DNA from: Spodoptera frugiperda
Lineage: Eukaryota; Arthropoda; Insecta; Lepidoptera; Noctuidae
Assembly: GCF_023101765.2 (NCBI RefSeq)
Contig: NC_064220.1
Coordinates: 4,092,001 to 4,156,000, forward strand
Direction: 5' to 3'
DNA: 64,000 bases
Part shown: in pieces, positions 60,206 through 64,000 of the stretch
How positions within the stretch are numbered: position 1 is the stretch's first letter
Layout: each line of letters begins with the position of its first letter
Notes under the pieces: model-generated
Database searches by the model: none
The model's input: the letters and a program-made list of their open reading frames with translations, nothing else
What the model was told of the DNA's origin: nothing
Program-made: the position numbers and the translations under genes

Positions 60206-63200
60206 AACTTGCTTCACACTTACCTATAGGTTAATCAATAGTTAAGATCCATCGTAAATAATCAAGAACGCGTGCAAAATAAAAGATGTCTGATAGAAAT
60301 ACGTGCGTACTCTATCTATCTCACTAAAATATATTTCAAAAACCAAGTTCCTTTACAAATCTCACTTTTTTCTCATCCTCGACGAATAGTAAACCCGTGG
60401 TAATCCCTACGGTTCCCTATTTCGCAGTTAGTCATCCCGAATGGTTAATAAATTCCCTGTCATCGCGTCTCTACGCTTCACATACTATTTCTGGAGTTAT
60501 GGTTTTTTTACATGGTTTTTTCTTTACAGATTTTGTGGGATAAATCTCATCTGCTTTGTTTTGGGTGCGGAGAGAAATTTAGTATTCTTGTCGCATTTTT
60601 ATAGTAGGTAGGTAAATCCTTTGTAATCTATTATTATTGGTTAAAATACCTATGGTCTTTGGGTTCTAAAGAGATTATTGAAGTTTCAACTGGTCGTTCA
60701 GCAATGGTCCCCAGGTTCGGTTAACGTGTGGGCTAAAGTAAGCTTGTGTATAACATTTGTGTAGTGATCAAACAGAATCTAAATTGACTCCAGTCTGTTC
60801 AAACACAAAATAGACTCTCATCTTTGCGAAATTAGAAACATAACATTCAATTGACAACTAGCGATTTAGACAAATGGATATCTATACAAAAATACATTTC
60901 TACACCGAGTGGATCGGTGACAAAACGTATTACAATTAGATCTGTCTCCAGAAAGCGTCACGTTCGATTACTGTTCGTGTCTGCACGTAATTCGCGCCAC
61001 GTGCGCGTGCGCAGCGGAAATGCGCCATCTGTGCATAGTTAGTGGCGCCACCGTCGCACCAATTTCCGGAATACCGCGAATTTTGAGTAAAGGGTGGCTC
61101 GATATCTAGGAACTGGTTACAAACTGACACGTCGTATTAAAAGATGGACATGATAAAATTGTTAATTGGCTGACTTCTTTTGATGTATATCACAAGTTAA
61201 GTCGGCCCTTCGAATCCTGGAGGGATAAGTAGGTATTATTGATATCTAGTAAACATTATTTTCATAGTGTATTTCATTTATGTTATGTTTATTGATATTT
61301 TTATCTATCTGCAGACGTTTTAAGCACCAAAATTACGCCACAGAAACGGAACTTTAAGGAGCTTAACAAAAAATCCGTTCCCAAATTAAAAGGTACTCAA
61401 AAAGCCAGTTCCAAGCAGAGCTCCCATGTAATAAATAAGTCTGCCGCCCATAGACAATCAACAACAAGTAGTCATAGATAAGGGCGCAGTAAAACGCGCG
61501 CCACGACCACGTTATCTGGGCTGCGCACGCGCACGCAGCATAGACAAACCTTCTACAAATTTTACGTTTCGTTAACATAGTGTCGGACTGTTTCTGATAA
61601 CGATGCTGACTTGTTGCCGACAAACGTGAACTTAGATACGCAGCCAATTAAATTTCCAGTTAGTTTATCAAATTCCTGTACTGAATGGTATTTAAATACG
61701 ATTCTACAGAATAAATTAAGTAATTAAGATTGAAGAAAGTTTACCTAATTAAAAATGACACATTTTATAAAAAAAATAAAGTAAGTCTTTCTAACAAATG
61801 ACAGTAATTAGGAAGGCGAGAATACTTTTAAAAACGTTTAACTTCAAACACAATTTTGAAGAACATCTTAATCATTACGCGGTCGCGGTCGCGCACAGCG
61901 CACGTTCGCAGAAACAATTCGTTAATGACACAAAACCGGCGCAGGAACAGCGACAAAACAAAGAGATCCGAATATTATCTCAAATCTTTATAATAATTAC
62001 AAGAGACAAGTGTACGTCTCAATCCGACGACGCAGCCGATCTCCACGCATGCTGAATCCAATTACCGAGAGCAGGCGACCGAAATATCTTTGCATTCGAG
62101 AAAAATAATCGTTAAAAAACACATCACTTGTTTTGTACAACCCTAACTTTTCAAATTTCAAATGAGAGCAATCTTTCAGCTGAAGACGATAGAGTTGAAA
62201 TTCAGTTGTGGCTTGTAAAGTCCTTGGAACGTATTATTCCTTAATAGGTATCCCTGGCGGGGCGGGGCGTGCCCCCACTCCGCGCCCGCTGAGGGGTGGG
62301 ACAAACGTCAGTCGCGCACCAGCGGTGGGGGATGACAGATGTCTGTCTGTGAGCATCGTTCATATCTCAACACGATAGCGAATTCAATTCTCAATAAATA
62401 ATAAGGTTCTGGCTACGAGGCCGCGACGTGTGCCGCACAATGCTGTCTGTCAGTGTGTTTGCACACGCGTGATGATGGAGCGGCGACGAGCCCCGGCGCG
62501 ACGGCCCAACTGTTATTATTAAATCGAGTGACTCCTCGAATCCAAACATTTGATTTAGCTGCGTTATTAGCCAACCAAATGTTGTTTGTCATTACGCTAG
62601 TTATAAATTCTGCTCCTCTCGGCTAAATGAGCGGCGCTAGTATATTTCGTACGTGATTGCAATATCATCTGCCTGCGAATTGACGGTTATTTTTTGTTGA
62701 ACAAAACGCATTGGTATGTGAGACTGAATAAGTATGTGATTATGTCAATTTGTATTTGTGCAAGATAAAGCAGTGTCAGTCAATATTAGCATTGTTGGTT
62801 TGCCAACTGTGGATGTTCAAGTATAGGTACCTATTCCGATTTTTTTCCAGATACTAAAATTAAACTGCCAGGTGTTCTTCAATTACATTTTTTTACGGAT
62901 TTGTGTAAAATTGACTATTTCTCGATGGCATGTACGGTACCTACTTTTTAAAAACATTTTTGATTTAATAATACTTTTTCATTTTATATAAGAAGATGTA
63001 TGAAAACTTCATAAAAATTTTAAGGCAAGTAAATAAGTAAGTCCTGGCATCATCAGTGTTGCTCATTTTATTGATCAAAGTTTGTTTTTCACATTTAGAC
63101 CAGGCAGAGATAGAGCAGCAGTGGACTTCTACGATCTGTTGCTGATTATGAAATATGAGTTAAAAAACAAAATAATCATTTCAAAGCAAATCAAAACAAC

Positions 63201-64000
63201 ACTACATAAATATAAGTTGGTAGACAACTTTTGGATGTTACCGCTCTGATATTTTTGTGGTTAGAAGAAATAATACATATAGCAGCAATAATTCAAAGAA
63301 TTACAAGTAATTTAAGTATTCAGTATATTATAATTTGGATTACTAATAAAAATAATAGACGGGTGATAAAGTCAATTAACTGGAATTTATGTCTTGTAGC
63401 GGGATAGTCATACACTACTAACAATCGTCATGAAATATAAATATTTTTACCTACATACCTAGTACCTACAGTATCAAAAAAATAAATATAGAGTTGAAGG
63501 GTGGCTTTGTTCATTAGGGCGAACAGCAGCGGACATCCGGCGGAAGTAGGCGGAGCGTAGAAGCCGCCATTTTGCGGCGACCGCGCGTGCGCGCCGACGG
63601 CGGACGACTTTATAAAATAATAAACAAAGCGGAGTATCGTAGCGGACCGAATTTCGGGAACTTTTTATATTCCTCGGCGGCTTATGCTGGAATATATGGA
63701 TAATGTTCCCGCGGGGTTGGTGCGGGCTTACTGTGCGCTGCGATATTGAGCCTCTATCGTTATAAATTGTTGCCCACGTCGGTGTGGCCACCGTTAATAC
63801 CAGCGTATATCGCTCATGTATGAGGAAAGCATTTATTTTGGAGATAGCTACGATTTGCTCCGAAGTATTGTGATTAATTCCAAGTTCAGATTTGTCATAA
63901 TAGTCGTACAAAAGTCTGTGTAACATTTCTGTTACTTTAGGTACCTACTCATCATAAGATCTCTTAGTTTCATTGAAAAAATAATTCAGAAGAAATGGTG
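60206..64000. other. AT-rich region with GC-rich islands
   Basis: No exon was recognised. Islands lie at 60940-61080 (CCACGTGCGCGTGCGCAG), 61485-61545, 61880-61960, 62255-62510 (GGCGGGGCGGGGCG) and 63520-63740. A remnant of the CTACTGTTGGGC repeat family (GAGCAGCAGTGGACTTCTAC) lies at 63090-63140. Confidence 0.5.
63520..63740. promoter_or_regulatory. candidate CpG-rich promoter
   Basis: Within 70 bases there are a GGCGGAAGTAGG (ETS-like), AGCCGCCATTTTG (YY1/pleiohomeotic, complement CAAAATGGCGGC) and CGCGCGTGCGCGCC (NRF1/erect-wing-like). That trio is typical of housekeeping promoters. The minus strand has a short ATG GCG GCT frame of 18 codons at the YY1 site. No gene body was identified on either side. 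Confidence 0.4.

Noticed and set aside
61190..61225. tRNA-like B-box (CTTCGAATCC)
   Set aside because: No A-box and no cloverleaf can be folded upstream.
63474..63926. Minus-strand open frame of 150 codons
   Set aside because: No homology or start context; it spans a GC-rich promoter-like island, where long chance frames are common.

Overview
This window is nuclear DNA from an insect, most likely a moth (Lepidoptera, probably a noctuoid). Introns are large and AT-rich and have GT-AG borders. There are no operons or ribosome binding sites. Coding exons stand out as GC-rich islands. The repeats include a Helitron of the kind common in Lepidoptera (TCTATACTA...GCTAGT ends), a short GC-rich repeat that I recognise as very abundant in noctuid moths, and decayed non-LTR reverse transcriptase sequence. 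The species assignment is inference.

Two protein genes can be supported, and they are interleaved on opposite strands. (1) The minus strand, from 52691 down to 3494, carries the last 15 exons of neurobeachin (the orthologue of Drosophila rugose, an A-kinase-anchoring BEACH-WD40 protein): the end of the PH-BEACH region, the BEACH domain and the WD40 repeats, about 750 residues. Its upstream exons lie beyond the window or were not recognised. Every junction keeps frame except the last one (3787 to 3584), which is off by one nucleotide. (2) The plus strand, from 11951 to 50472, carries a five-exon MFS sugar transporter of the insect Tret1-like (SLC2-type) family, 530 residues in the main model. 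Its first exon lies in one neurobeachin intron (8699-17974) and its other exons in another (18091-51907), so a neurobeachin exon (17975-18090) sits inside transporter intron 1.

Layout: 1-3493 is neurobeachin 3' flank; 3494-8698 is a dense block of 12 neurobeachin exons (WD40 and most of BEACH); 8699-17974 is an intron holding the transporter first exon; 17975-18090 is a BEACH exon; 18091-51907 is a 33.8-kb intron holding transporter exons 2-5 and many repeats; 51908-52691 holds two PH-BEACH exons; 52692-64000 is an upstream neurobeachin intron or intergenic DNA with nested repeats and several GC-rich, promoter-like islands.

The most interesting points are the interleaved gene pair; three candidate alternative first exons of the transporter that all end in the phase needed by exon 2; changes at normally conserved sugar-binding positions of the transporter; the out-of-frame last neurobeachin junction; a SINE-like element nested in a Helitron-like repeat with a visible 11-bp target-site duplication; a palindromic MITE pair; and a 0.66-kb tandem duplication. 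No CRISPR, rRNA or convincing tRNA was seen.
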